A DNA stretch of 64,000 bases, taken from the NCBI GenBank assembly GCA_918797485.1, contig CAKKNE010000004.1:992001-1056000 (forward strand), written 5' to 3'. Position numbers and translations under genes: made by a program. The notes beneath the pieces are model-generated. The model saw only the letters and a list, made by a program, of their open reading frames with translations, did no database searches and was not told where the DNA came from. Below are positions 17,221 through 25,513 of the stretch, piece by piece (positions within the stretch are counted from its first letter, which is position 1; every line of letters begins with the position of its first letter). The stretch is from Pelagomonas calceolata. Taxonomy: Eukaryota > Sar > Pelagophyceae > Pelagomonadales > Pelagomonadaceae.

Positions 17221-17460
17221 GCGGGACGGCTGCTGTTACCCGCGATGTGGGTGGCCACACAAAGACCTGCAACCCAGCATCCTCTCACGCCATGGCTGCA
17301 CTTGCGGGAGGCTGCCCCGGTGCGTCCGCTGCAGCGGTTACTGTGCTGCTGGTTGCCGGGCGCCTAGACGATGGTTTCCGAGTGCCTCGCGTAGCAATGG
17401 GGCTCCGTGTGCCGCTTGCTCCCGCGTAAAATTATAATTAATGGGGCTGTGCAATCTAAT

Positions 17461-17478
17461 CTAGTGGGTATAACTAGC
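17461..17478. promoter_or_regulatory. Weak CTAGC palindrome, 241 bp upstream of the kinase-like gene
   Basis: CTAGTGGGTATAACTAGC: arms CTAGTG and ACTAGC keep the shape of the shared element, but the GTAAGACAC centre is lost. Confidence 0.35.
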
Positions 17479-17560
17479 GCAATTACGAACAAAGGCAGTT
17501 ACTTGAGCACGGGTCCGAAGACTAGATTACACAAGGAGCGAGACGCTAAACAACGCCCTC

Positions 17561-18059
17561 TCACGCCGCCGCGAAAAACCACGCCGCGGCGGCGACGACC
17601 GCGCCCGCCACGACCGTCGCGCGCCGCGACGCCGCCGCGTCGTCGGCCCCGTGGTCGAACCCGCCCACGACGTTGCAGCCGTCCGTGGCGCACGTTCTGT
17701 ACGTGCAGCGCCCGCGCCGGCCTAACTCGTAGCCGTCGCAGACGTTGTCCGAGGCACCGTCGGTGTTGTGACAGAGTGCTTGACTACCACAGGCGCCGTC
17801 GGACACCGCGTAGAAGTTGCCTTCGAGCGTGCAGCACCTGCGAGTCATGCAGTCATGGAAACGCGGGACGCGCGACGCACCGGGCTGCCTCAAAAGTCAC
17901 ACAACAAACGTCCGCGCCGCTCGGGCACGTTTGCAACGCGACGCCATCCACAAAATCGCTGGAATGGGCCTTCAGGTCCGAATCGTGGGCGCGGCCGACA
18001 TGGCATTCGAGAGCAGCAGTGCTTGTGATGCAGGCGAGGGCGAGCCAGCGCTGCCCCAT
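17561..18059 (-). CDS. Ly6/uPAR-like (three-finger) cell-surface protein, two exons
   Basis: Exons 18059-17881 and 17837-17561, 151 aa. The signal peptide is MGQRWLALACITSTAALEC. About 14 Cys follow, ending with CTYRTCATDGCN, the closing CCxxDxCN-like signature of Ly6/uPAR three-finger domains. The C-terminus (TVVAGAVVAAAAWFFAAA) is a hydrophobic tail as in GPI-anchored proteins. The frames join only through a 43-nt GT-AG intron (17838-17880, GTGCGT...CGCAG), giving CCVTFEAARCCTLEGN. Such a short intron is unusual. The fold call rests on Cys spacing only. Confidence 0.6.
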
Positions 18060-18168
18060 GGCGCGCTGTGGTATGATGGGCTTTGTAGCGTGTGTTGCGT
18101 GCCGCGGCAGCGACGGCTTTGTGCGGTGGGCCGCGCGCCACAAGGCACAGCCGAATTATCCGGCGTGA

Positions 18169-18190
18169 GCTAGCGTACTAGGACACTAGC
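18169..18190. promoter_or_regulatory. CTAGC palindrome between divergent Ly6-like and glutaredoxin genes
   Basis: GCTAGCGTACTAGGACACTAGC split as arms GCTAGCG and GACACTAGC. 110 bp from the minus-strand ATG and 84 bp from the plus-strand ATG. Confidence 0.6.
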
Positions 18191-18273
18191 AGCTCCGGGG
18201 GCAAGCCAGCTACGTGCGGCAAGCGGTGCAATCCGAGCGAGTTTACACCCGTCAGAGACGCACACGTCGAGAT

Positions 18274-18916
18274 ATGTCGCTCCTCCGCCTGGCATCACGC
18301 CTGCCGCGCGCCGCCGCGCGCCATAATCTGAGATGCCTCTCCGGCTCTCACTCGGACTTCGAGACCGTGCGCAAGAAGGTGCCGGCCACGGCCGAGGGCG
18401 TCCAGGCCATGATCAAGGAGCAGGCGCGGCGCGGCGTCCCGCGACACCGCACACGCCGCGACGCCATCGACGCGGCCCCGCGACGCGCGTCGACGGCGTG
18501 ATGACGCGTCGATGGCGTCACGGTGGCATCGTTGCGCCACGACGCCGTCGACGCGGGCCGCGCGGAGGCAGAGCGCACGTGTCACGCCATCGCCGCGACG
18601 CCGGCGACGCGACCGCCCAACGCAGGTCGAGGGCACGCCCGTCATGCTCTACATGAAGGGCACGCCGCAGCAGCCCCAGTGCGGCTTCTCGCAGCAGGTC
18701 TGCCGCGTGCTCCACGCGACGGGCGTCGAGTTCGACTCCGTGAACGTCCTCGAGGACGAGTCGATTCGGGAGGGCGTCAAGCAGTACAGCGAGTGGCCGA
18801 CGATCCCCCAGCTGTATGTGGGCGGCGAATTTATCGGAGGCTGCGATATTGTGACCGAGGCGTTCCAGAGCGGCGAATTGGACGAGACGTTCCGGGCCGC
18901 GGGGGTGAAGAAGTAA
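18274..18916 (+). CDS. GRX5: Monothiol CGFS glutaredoxin, mitochondrial type (GRX5-like), two exons
   Basis: Binds and transfers [2Fe-2S] clusters with glutathione. 146 aa: exon 18274-18423 (Arg-rich mitochondrial leader MSLLRLASRLPRAAARHNLR, then ATAEGVQAMIKEQ) and exon 18626-18916 (VEGTPVMLYMKGTPQQPQCGFS, then SEWPTIPQLYVGGEFIGGCDI). CGFS, WPTIPQ and GGCDI are diagnostic. The best join uses a GC donor (GCGCGG at 18424), restoring the usual KEQ-VEGTPVMLYMKG spacing. A GT donor 12 nt later (18436) also keeps frame and adds ARRG. The intron carries the CGGCGTCCCG module 8 nt after the GC donor and several GCGTCGAYGGCGT motifs. Confidence 0.92.
18432..18625 (+). mobile_element. Probable introner, CGGCGTCCCG family, in glutaredoxin
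   Basis: Starts CGGCGTCCCGCGACACC exactly 8 nt after the proposed GC donor and ends AACGCAG. The interior holds four GCGTCGAYGGCGT-type motifs in both orientations. The target copies are too diverged to recognise (GCGCGGCG versus GTCGAGGG). Confidence 0.5.
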
Positions 18917-18948
18917 GGCACGCTAGCGTTCTTCGGGTCGCGGCGACG

Positions 18949-19033
18949 GCGTCGAGAGGCGCGGCGCCGCGGCGACGGCGTCAGCGTGGCGCTGTCTACG
19001 CACTTGTCTACGCCGTCGACGGTCGACGCCGTC
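18949..19033. repeat. Cluster of GGCGACGGCGTC / GACGCCGTCGACG motifs in a convergent gap
   Basis: Four or more motif copies in both orientations between the glutaredoxin stop and the convergent stop at 19137. Confidence 0.55.
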
Positions 19034-19136
19034 GACGCGACTCACCCTTCGCTAAACTAACGCCATCATCGCCGCGAAAAGAGTACTTTCTACGCCAGTT
19101 ACACAGGGTGTCCTTTGTGACGGGGGGGGGGCGTAG

Positions 19137-21543
19137 TTAGGAACGGAGGACGGGCTCCTTGAGTTCGCACTCCGAGATGGGCGGCGGCACCACTTCTTCG
19201 GTAGCAATAGCAATCCCGTCACCGAGCTCGGAAATGATCGACTCCCGCTTCGCCAACACCCGACGAGCGGCTTGCGCTTGGAGTTGCACCGACTCGCGCA
19301 TGACCTCGACTTCAACCTGTTGCTTCTTCAAGTACAACGTCAACTTCTCCAATTGCCCAAAGAGCAACTTGATGTGCCGTTGTTTTTGTTCATTACCACG
19401 TAGAGAGAGAGCAGTGCAAGCCGCGACGTCGTACGACCGCCACGTCTGCCACCCAATGTTGAGGTAACTTTTCAGCATCTTGTGGATGATTTGCTTTTGG
19501 CGCTGCTCGTATTTCGCGCCGTTTTTTATTTTATCTTTCCAGACGCGCATGGCGTGGTGCTGCTTGATCTTCATCATCCGCGTCAGGATTCTGATGAGCA
19601 GTGACCGCTTGTCCTCGTCGAGGTTCGCGAAGGCTCTTTCGGTCTCGGCTTGCACCTGCGTATTCACTCAAAATCGACAAAGAAGCCACCCACAACACGA
19701 CGGGACGCCGAGCTCGCACGATGGCCTCGAGCTCGGTCTCGAACTTTTCTTTCAGCATCCTTTGACGCGCGACGCGCTCCTGGAGGGCTTTGATGATCGC
19801 TTCCGGCGGCATACTGGCTTCGTAGATCGTCGCCTTCCACTTCTGGAGCGCCATATTAACTTTCATATTTTGTAATTTGCCGAAGAAGCCCTTCCACACT
19901 TTATAAGATTTGGCGTACATGAGATAGATGGCTTTCCATCTGATGAAGTAGGCGTTCTTGGCCTCGGGACCGCCTTTCGCGAATATAGACACTAGAAAAT
20001 TGCGTTTCCGCGTATCCAAGCTTCGCATGGCCACGTCCGACAATGCTTTCAGTTTCTGCTCGACCAACGCTTCCGCTTCGACCTCTTTGGCCTTGCATTC
20101 GGCATATTCCGCCTCGAGCCGCGCACAGATCTTGAGCTTCGCGAGACCGCCGTCCGCCTCGCTCCAGCCGTTCCAGGACCGCCAGGCCGCGACCTTCATG
20201 TTCCTCTGCGCGTTCATCATGATCTGCAGGACCATCTTGCAGAGCTGGACGTGCCTGCGCGGAGCATCGTATTCACTGGAAGCGGTCCGAACGGCCTCAA
20301 ATTCGAAAAATAAGCCACCCAGCGGCTTCTCTGATGGAGACGACGCGCGTCGACGGCGTGAAGGCGTCTCTACACAACGGGACGCCGAGATCGTGCTCCA
20401 AAAAGAAAATCCGATCCTCGAAGTCGTGCATCTCGTTGTGGAGCGACTCCAATGTCCTTGTAACTTTTTCGACGTTCGTCACTTGGGCCCTTGCATTTTC
20501 GATGGAACTTTCCACAAAATCGATGTCGCCCTTCGACTTCATGTGCTCCAGGTCGTCTTCGTCCTGCGTGGCACGACGCCGTCGCGAAACTGCCGACGCG
20601 CAGCCTCTCGCACGGCCACGTCGACGGCGTCGCGGCGGCGTGATATCGTGGAGACGCCATCTTCCCAAAATTCAAGTTGAGAAATCGAAGGAAATCACGC
20701 CGAGTCACGGACCATCTTGACGACGTTGCCGTGGCTCTTGAGGTCGCTCGCGTGGATCGTGAGTCGCTTGTCATCGCCCTCCTTGTCCAGTGGCGCAGAA
20801 CCGGCTATTATGACGGTCTTGCGATTCCGCGACGTCGGTCGCCGCGTCTCGACGTGCGCGTGGTCGTAGAGGTGCGTGGACTTCTTCTCTTCGGCGGCTG
20901 GCGTCGTCGTGCCGTAGTCACCGTAATTGGACGTGCCGTAGCCGCTGGACGCACCGTAGTCGGTGGCGGGCTTCGCGCCGTAGTCGCCGGCGCCGTAGGA
21001 CGACGCGCCAGCAGCGCCGTAGTTCGACGACGAGCCGTAGTCGCCGTAGGACGTGGCCGGCGCCTCGTATTTCGACGAGAAGCGGTCGCCGCCCTCGCCG
21101 CTGTACGCGTTATCGGCGAAGAGCGACCGCGCGGCCGGCTCCGCTGAACCGGAGATGGGCGGGAAGCCCCCACCGCTAAGGCCGGGGCCCTCGCTGTGGA
21201 AGCCCCGCTGGTACTTGCTACCCGCCCAGTCCGCGTCGTCCTGGTTGTATTGCAAAGGGGCGTCGGCGCCCATTCCGCCGCGGCCGAACGTCCGGCGATG
21301 CTCCTCGTGGAGACTTACGCCGGGCTCGTCGCTCCGGTAGATGGGTTCATCATAACTGGATTGTCGGGGGTTCCCAAATCCGGTCGGGTTCGCTAACGTG
21401 CCTCGTTCTAAGCTCACACGTCTTCGCGACTGCTGCAGGGACGCCGAGAACTGGTCTCTACTAGTTCCGAACCACTCCTTCTCCCGGCTCTTGATGTCGG
21501 CCCGGCTGATGGAGACCGTGCCGGGCATGGTCTCCTGTCTCAC
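19137..21543 (-). CDS. W-repeat coiled-coil protein (SFI1-like architecture), four exons
   Basis: 687 aa from exons 21543-20701, 20563-20397, 20254-19720 and 19655-19137; all joins keep frame. The N-terminal 280 residues are low-complexity with Tyr-Gly repeats (SYGDYGSSSNYGAAG). Then come long charged helices with recurring tryptophans about 30-50 residues apart: VAAWRSWNGW, AYFIRWKAIYL, SYKVWKGFF, ALQKWKATIY, AMRVWKDKI and GWQTWRSYD. This recalls the centrin-binding W repeats of Sfi1, a basal-body protein, though homology is unproven. Introns 2 and 3 are introners. The first join needs a GC donor (20700) or a GT donor 9 nt earlier. Confidence 0.7.
19656..19711. mobile_element. Introner element, CGGCGTCCCG family, shortest clean copy
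   Basis: 56 bp, in gene orientation TCGGCGTCCCGTCGTG...GGGTGGCTTCTTTG...GTGAATACGCAG. Flanks GTGCGAGC (19712-19719) and GTGCAAGC (19648-19655) match at 7 of 8 bases. The 64-nt intron starts with the upstream copy (GTGCGA donor) and joins ELEAI to VQAETERAF in phase 0. Confidence 0.85.
20255..20388. mobile_element. Introner element, CGGCGTCCCG family, longer copy with GC donor
   Basis: 134 bp. It shares the 5' end TCGGCGTCCCGTTGTG and internal GGGTGGCTTATTTTTCGA with the 56-bp copy 540 bp away. Flanks GCACGATC (20389-20396) and GCACGTCC (20247-20254) match at 6 of 8. Only the GC donor (GCACGA) joins FFLE to HVQLCKM in frame. Confidence 0.8.
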
Positions 21544-22008
21544 GCGCTGTTCTATATCGCCGCTCTCTCTGCTGTGAGAGGCTGCCCCCTGCGCTTCTGA
21601 TGGGCGCGGCGGTCCTCGCCGTGTGCGAGGCGCCGCGCCGGGCTAGCGCGCTGTGTTTTCACGTGCCGTGCGCTGCACACGCGGAGAGCGCGCCGCGTTT
21701 GAGAGCTGCTCTCCGAGTCGAGGAGGCGTTGCATGGAGAGTAGGGGGGTAGACGAACCTCATTCTTTTCCACGCCTCGAGGCGTCGCGCGGCTCCCGGGA
21801 CGGCTAACGAGCCCTCGGAGGGCTCGGCCGAGCGGTGGGTGGGACCGGGCATCTCCGAGCGCCCATCTGAGACCAGAGGCAGCGCCGGCCTCGCGCGACC
21901 GCCGCGAAGCGCCCCGGGCTGCCCTTACGCCGTCGAAGCGTCGCGTCGAAGCCGTGCGAGCCCCGGGCCGCACGCTGACAAGAGCGCTGCTGCCCGCCAT
22001 TGCTGAAT
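21544..22008. other. Divergent intergenic region
   Basis: 465 bp between the W-repeat gene start and the start at 22009. No shared palindrome and no supported gene. Confidence 0.4.
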
Positions 22009-22893
22009 ATGGCCAGCCCCACCGACCATACTGTTGATAGAGACGAACTCCAAGCGCGCATCGCCGCGGAAGACCAGGCCATTAAGTTGGACGAAGTGTG
22101 GTCCGCCTGGGCGGCGGACGACCTTGCTCAGAGACGCCGAGCGGCCGCGAACGACGAGGCCGAGGCGCGACACATCCAACGCTTGCAGCGAGAGGAATTA
22201 CGCGACTTAAAGAAGAAGCGCCACTGGGGCGGCCTCGGCGCGACGGCGCGGTGGCGCTTGCACCTCGATGGCGTGCCCACTTCGCTTTCGAATGGGACCT
22301 ATGGCGTCATTGGGGCTCCTCCCCAGTACGAGAACATGAATCTACAAAGGACCACAAAATGGGGCGGCGGTGGTCCATTGGACGTGCACAAAGTCAGTAC
22401 GTGTCGCATTCCATTACGGAAGCCGCGCGTCGTGCGGAGACGATTCCCGTCGTTCCGGAACCCCAACTGGAACGCCGGGTATGAGTGGTATTCGAAGGGT
22501 AATGTGGAGCACGACGCCAGACGAGCAGCTAGAGGCGTCTTGCGGCACGTGCCGTCGACGATCTTCTCGCGGCCGCATACTACGAACCGCTTCGAAGATT
22601 CGACGCTCCTGTCCGAAGATTCCCTCGGTCGAGCGTCGTCGTTGATCGCGGAGCCCGTCCGAACAGGCTTGGGACACTTGTCGCCGCCGCGACACCGTGT
22701 GACGGGCGGGTCCTTCGGCCGAGCTGACCGCTGGGGAGAAAAACAGTCGGTGAAGCGGGACCCGGACCGTGATTACATGTACCACCCGAAGGGACCCGTT
22801 GTTCATGGAAAGGACCCGGCGGACTTGTGCGAGGCGACGCTCGGGGCTTATCTCGGGACGCTGGCGCGCGCTAGGAGCGGGGCGCCGTCCTAA
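22009..22893 (+). CDS. Hypothetical protein, 294 aa
   Basis: ATG 22009; single exon. Residues 10-75 form a charged helix (LDEVWSAWAADDLAQRRRAA then EARHIQRLQREELRDLKKKR). The rest is basic, rich in Arg, Pro and aromatic residues (RRFPSFRNPNWNAGYEWYSKG, STIFSRPHTTNRFED, DYMYHPKGPVVHG). This texture resembles microtubule-inner or axonemal proteins, but I recognise no family. It converges on AFG1 with 77 bp between stops, a gap holding two GGCGTCGCGGCGACGGCGT-type motifs. Confidence 0.6.
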   Translation: MASPTDHTVDRDELQARIAAEDQAIKLDEVWSAWAADDLAQRRRAAANDEAEARHIQRLQREELRDLKKKRHWGGLGATARWRLHLDGVPTSLSNGTYGVIGAPPQYENMNLQRTTKWGGGGPLDVHKVSTCRIPLRKPRVVRRRFPSFRNPNWNAGYEWYSKGNVEHDARRAARGVLRHVPSTIFSRPHTTNRFEDSTLLSEDSLGRASSLIAEPVRTGLGHLSPPRHRVTGGSFGRADRWGEKQSVKRDPDRDYMYHPKGPVVHGKDPADLCEATLGAYLGTLARARSGAPS

Positions 22894-22970
22894 GGAATGT
22901 GGTGTTATGTAGTGCTCGATGGCGTCGCGGCGACGGCGTGGTGGGGAGCACGAACTATCATACAAGCACC

Positions 22971-24625
22971 TTACGCGGAGGCCGACGCCTCCGTCAACTT
23001 TTGCGGCCAGTCGGGCGCGGCCATTTCCGCCAAGCGCGAGGCGCATCTTTTAAACGCCCAGGCGAGCTCCCTGACAGAAACCAGATCTAGAGCCGCGCAT
23101 TCGTCCTCTGCTGGATCTATGGTAGAGACCGGACCGGACGCGCGATCGACACCTGCAGTCTTCTCCGACGACAATTGGCGCTCGAACACGTCCTCCGACG
23201 GAAATAACGCATCAGGACCTCGTCGAGCCACGACGACCAACAGATTCCTCCGCTCGTAGCACTCGTCCACAAGGGTGATGAACCGTCTGGCCGCATCATG
23301 GTCTCTGAGAGTAAACGCCGGCACGTCGGCGACGGCTAGGGACGGGTACGCCCGCGCGACGGCGTGGAAGTCGCCGGCGCCCCTCTCGCTACCGCAGAGA
23401 GCCTCGAACGCAAACACCGCACCTTCCACGGAATTCTCTCGCAGCGAACTGCGCGAGGCCCAGGTGGCGAGGCAGATGTCCGGCGTGATTGATCTGCCGT
23501 GGGGCAGGTCCAAACTCTCAGCTCGCACCGCACCCAGGACCTTCGGAGCCGCTGCACTTAATTGAGTAGCTGCGGCCGCGAGGGCGTGGGCTTCCCCCAG
23601 ATGCTGGACTAAGTATCTGACAGGTGGAGCTTCCTCGTCCTCGGACCGACTCAACCGCAGCCGCCGGTGGTCGCTCTCGCCATCCAAACAGACGACGCGG
23701 CACTGCTCCCGCAGCCGCGTGACGAAGGGCGAGAAGTACTGGCGGTTCGGCCCGCCCTCGTATAAAGCTTCGGGCGGTCTATTAGATGTGGCCACGAGCA
23801 CCAAGCCAGCATCCCAGCACGCATCAAACAACTGGCGCGCGACCATGGCGTCCGCGACCTGCGAGAGACACGAAAATCGGGAAAAAGACGACCCTTCACC
23901 ATCTCTCGTGGAGACGAGTCGCGTCGATGGCGTGAGGGCGACGTCAGACGCCGAGAGCACACATCCGTGATCTGCATCTCGTCGAAGACCAAAATCTCCG
24001 CTTCTTCCGCTAACTCTCGGCCCAGAGCTTTCAACGCGTCCCGCGTCGACGGCGGCCGTTTATGTTGTCTTTTACATTCCGCGCGCGCGTCATGTAATCG
24101 CCGGTGGACCTCGAGCATGAACTGGTGGAAGTGGACGCGCCGCTTCTTGTATCCTACCAAACCTTCAAAGAACAAGTCGCAGCACAGACTTTTGCCCCTC
24201 CCCACATGACCGTGGACATATAGGCCCTTCGGGATGCGCGGTTGGCGCGGCTCGTAGACCTCGTCGCTCTTGCTCTGGTTGAGGACTCGGTCTAAAGCTT
24301 CGCTACCCGTGGTACCTCTCCTCTTCCTCAATTCAGCCTTCCTACCAACGGCCCGCGGATCGATCATACTACTACATTCCTTCGGGGGGTCCTCCTCCTC
24401 TTTGGTCGTCGTGGCCCAGACCGCCCGTGCCGCGGCGTCGGCGTCCCTCGCTTCCCGCTCGCGCGCCAAGACGCGGTGTAACCTTCCGAGGTGTTCCAAG
24501 ACGGCGACCTGGGCCGCGTCCCTCCTCAGCCGTCCTTTCGTGACGAGCTGGCCGTAGCGCGCGAGCGGGCCGGGCGTGCGCGCGGTTCGGGCCGTGGAGA
24601 GCGCGGCGCGGACGGCCTTCCGCAT
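22971..24625 (-). CDS. AFG1: AFG1/LACE1-like mitochondrial AAA ATPase, two exons
   Basis: Mitochondrial ATPase involved in turnover of respiratory-chain subunits. Exons 24625-23963 and 23858-22971, 516 aa; an upstream in-frame ATG (24721) would add 32 residues. The leader (MRKAVRAALSTARTARTPG) is mitochondrial-like. Walker A is GHVGRGKSLCCDLFF; KRRVHFHQFMLEVH and the Walker B region AEILVFDEMQITD follow. The join gives DEMQITD-VADAMVARQLFD, as in AFG1 homologs, then VATSNRPPEALYEGGPNR. The 104-nt intron (GTGTGC...CTCGCAG) belongs to the CGGCGTC family. A palindrome lies about 290 bp upstream. Confidence 0.9.
23859..23954. mobile_element. Probable introner, CGGCGTCCCG family, in AFG1
   Basis: In gene orientation TCGGCGTCTGACG begins 8 nt after the GTGTGC donor; the interior has ACGCCATCGACGCGAC and TCGTCTTTTTCCCGATTTT; it ends TCTCGCAG. 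Target copies are no longer alike (GTGTGCTC versus GTCGCGGA). Confidence 0.55.
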
Positions 24626-24914
24626 CGCGGCTTGGGCTGGCTGTGAGTCTGGTCTTCCTGAGCTGCTCAGCTGATGCCACAGCCCGCGGTGCTTTGTTCG
24701 ACGCCACGCAGCGCACGTCACGACGCTCTAGAAGCGCCGAATCGTCCCGACGCACACTCGCGTGCGTGTCTACGGCGCGTTTACTCAGCGCATCCGCCTT
24801 GCTTTTGGAACGCGTGCCGGGGTCCCTAGAACGGCTGCAAACGCCGCTCGCCACGCTCTCCAGTCAGTCAAAGGCCCGGAAGGACGCGTAGTCAAGGAAA
24901 AAACGGTTTGCGGA

Positions 24915-24937
24915 GCTAGCGGCCTGAGCCTCTAGCC
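24915..24937. promoter_or_regulatory. CTAGC palindrome variant between AFG1 and the COX5C-like gene
   Basis: GCTAGCGGCCTGAGCC then TCTAGCC. The left arm is intact and the right arm altered. 290 bp from the AFG1 ATG and 43 bp from the plus-strand ATG. Confidence 0.45.
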
Positions 24938-24979
24938 TTGTAGCAAGCGGCCAAAAAGCAGGCCTGCTGTTGCGCTACG

Positions 24980-25445
24980 ATGGCTGGTCCGTCAGCAGAG
25001 CCGTTTAAAAAGCTTCGAACAGACCCTGTGATCGACGTTCTGTGGAAAACCGGGCGTCCGCCCGTCGCGCCGCGGCCAAAAAAAGCACCTCATGCCCCAG
25101 CTGCATTTGCTGCTCATTTTGCGTTGCGGCGGGACGCGCGCACACACATAGCTCCCAAAATGCTGCGGCCCCTCCGGCGCGACACTCCGCCCACGAAGAT
25201 ACAATGATACAAGACGCCTCGCTCGACCGTCGCGTGCCCGCCTTCGCCGCGCTGCCGCCACGCCGCCGCCGCGCCCACTCGACGCGTCCGCAGGCGCGAG
25301 CTGGGTCCTCCGCTCCCTCATCCGGGAGGCCTCCCTCGGCATCGGCCTCGGCGTCGTCTTCGGCTCCGTCTGGAGCGTCATGCAGACGGGGCCCGTATCA
25401 AAACGCATCAGCGAGTACTACAAGAACAACCCGACGCAGTCCTAA
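24980..25445 (+). CDS. Small single-pass membrane protein, COX5C-like, two exons
   Basis: The second exon (25294-25445) is clearly coding: SWVLRSLIREASLGIGLGVV, then FGSVWSVMQTGPVSKRISEYYKNN, ending TAA. A charged helix, a Gly-rich membrane span and a W-x-M then Tyr tail resemble plant cytochrome oxidase subunit 5C. A first exon 24980-25055 with GT donor (GTCCGC) gives a 75-aa protein starting MAGPSAEPFKKL. An alternative first exon from ATG 25160 with a GC donor at 25179 gives 56 aa. Exon 2 is reliable; exon 1 and the family are tentative. Confidence 0.45.
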
Positions 25446-25513
25446 TAGATACATAGTGGTCGTGGTAGGAATAGTTAGTCGCGGTCGCGCGAGAGATCGA
25501 AGGGGAAAGGAAG

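Noticed and set aside
20564-20700. First intron of the W-repeat gene as an introner
   Set aside because: No duplicated 8-bp flanks and no family module at offset 8; kept as an intron but not called an element.
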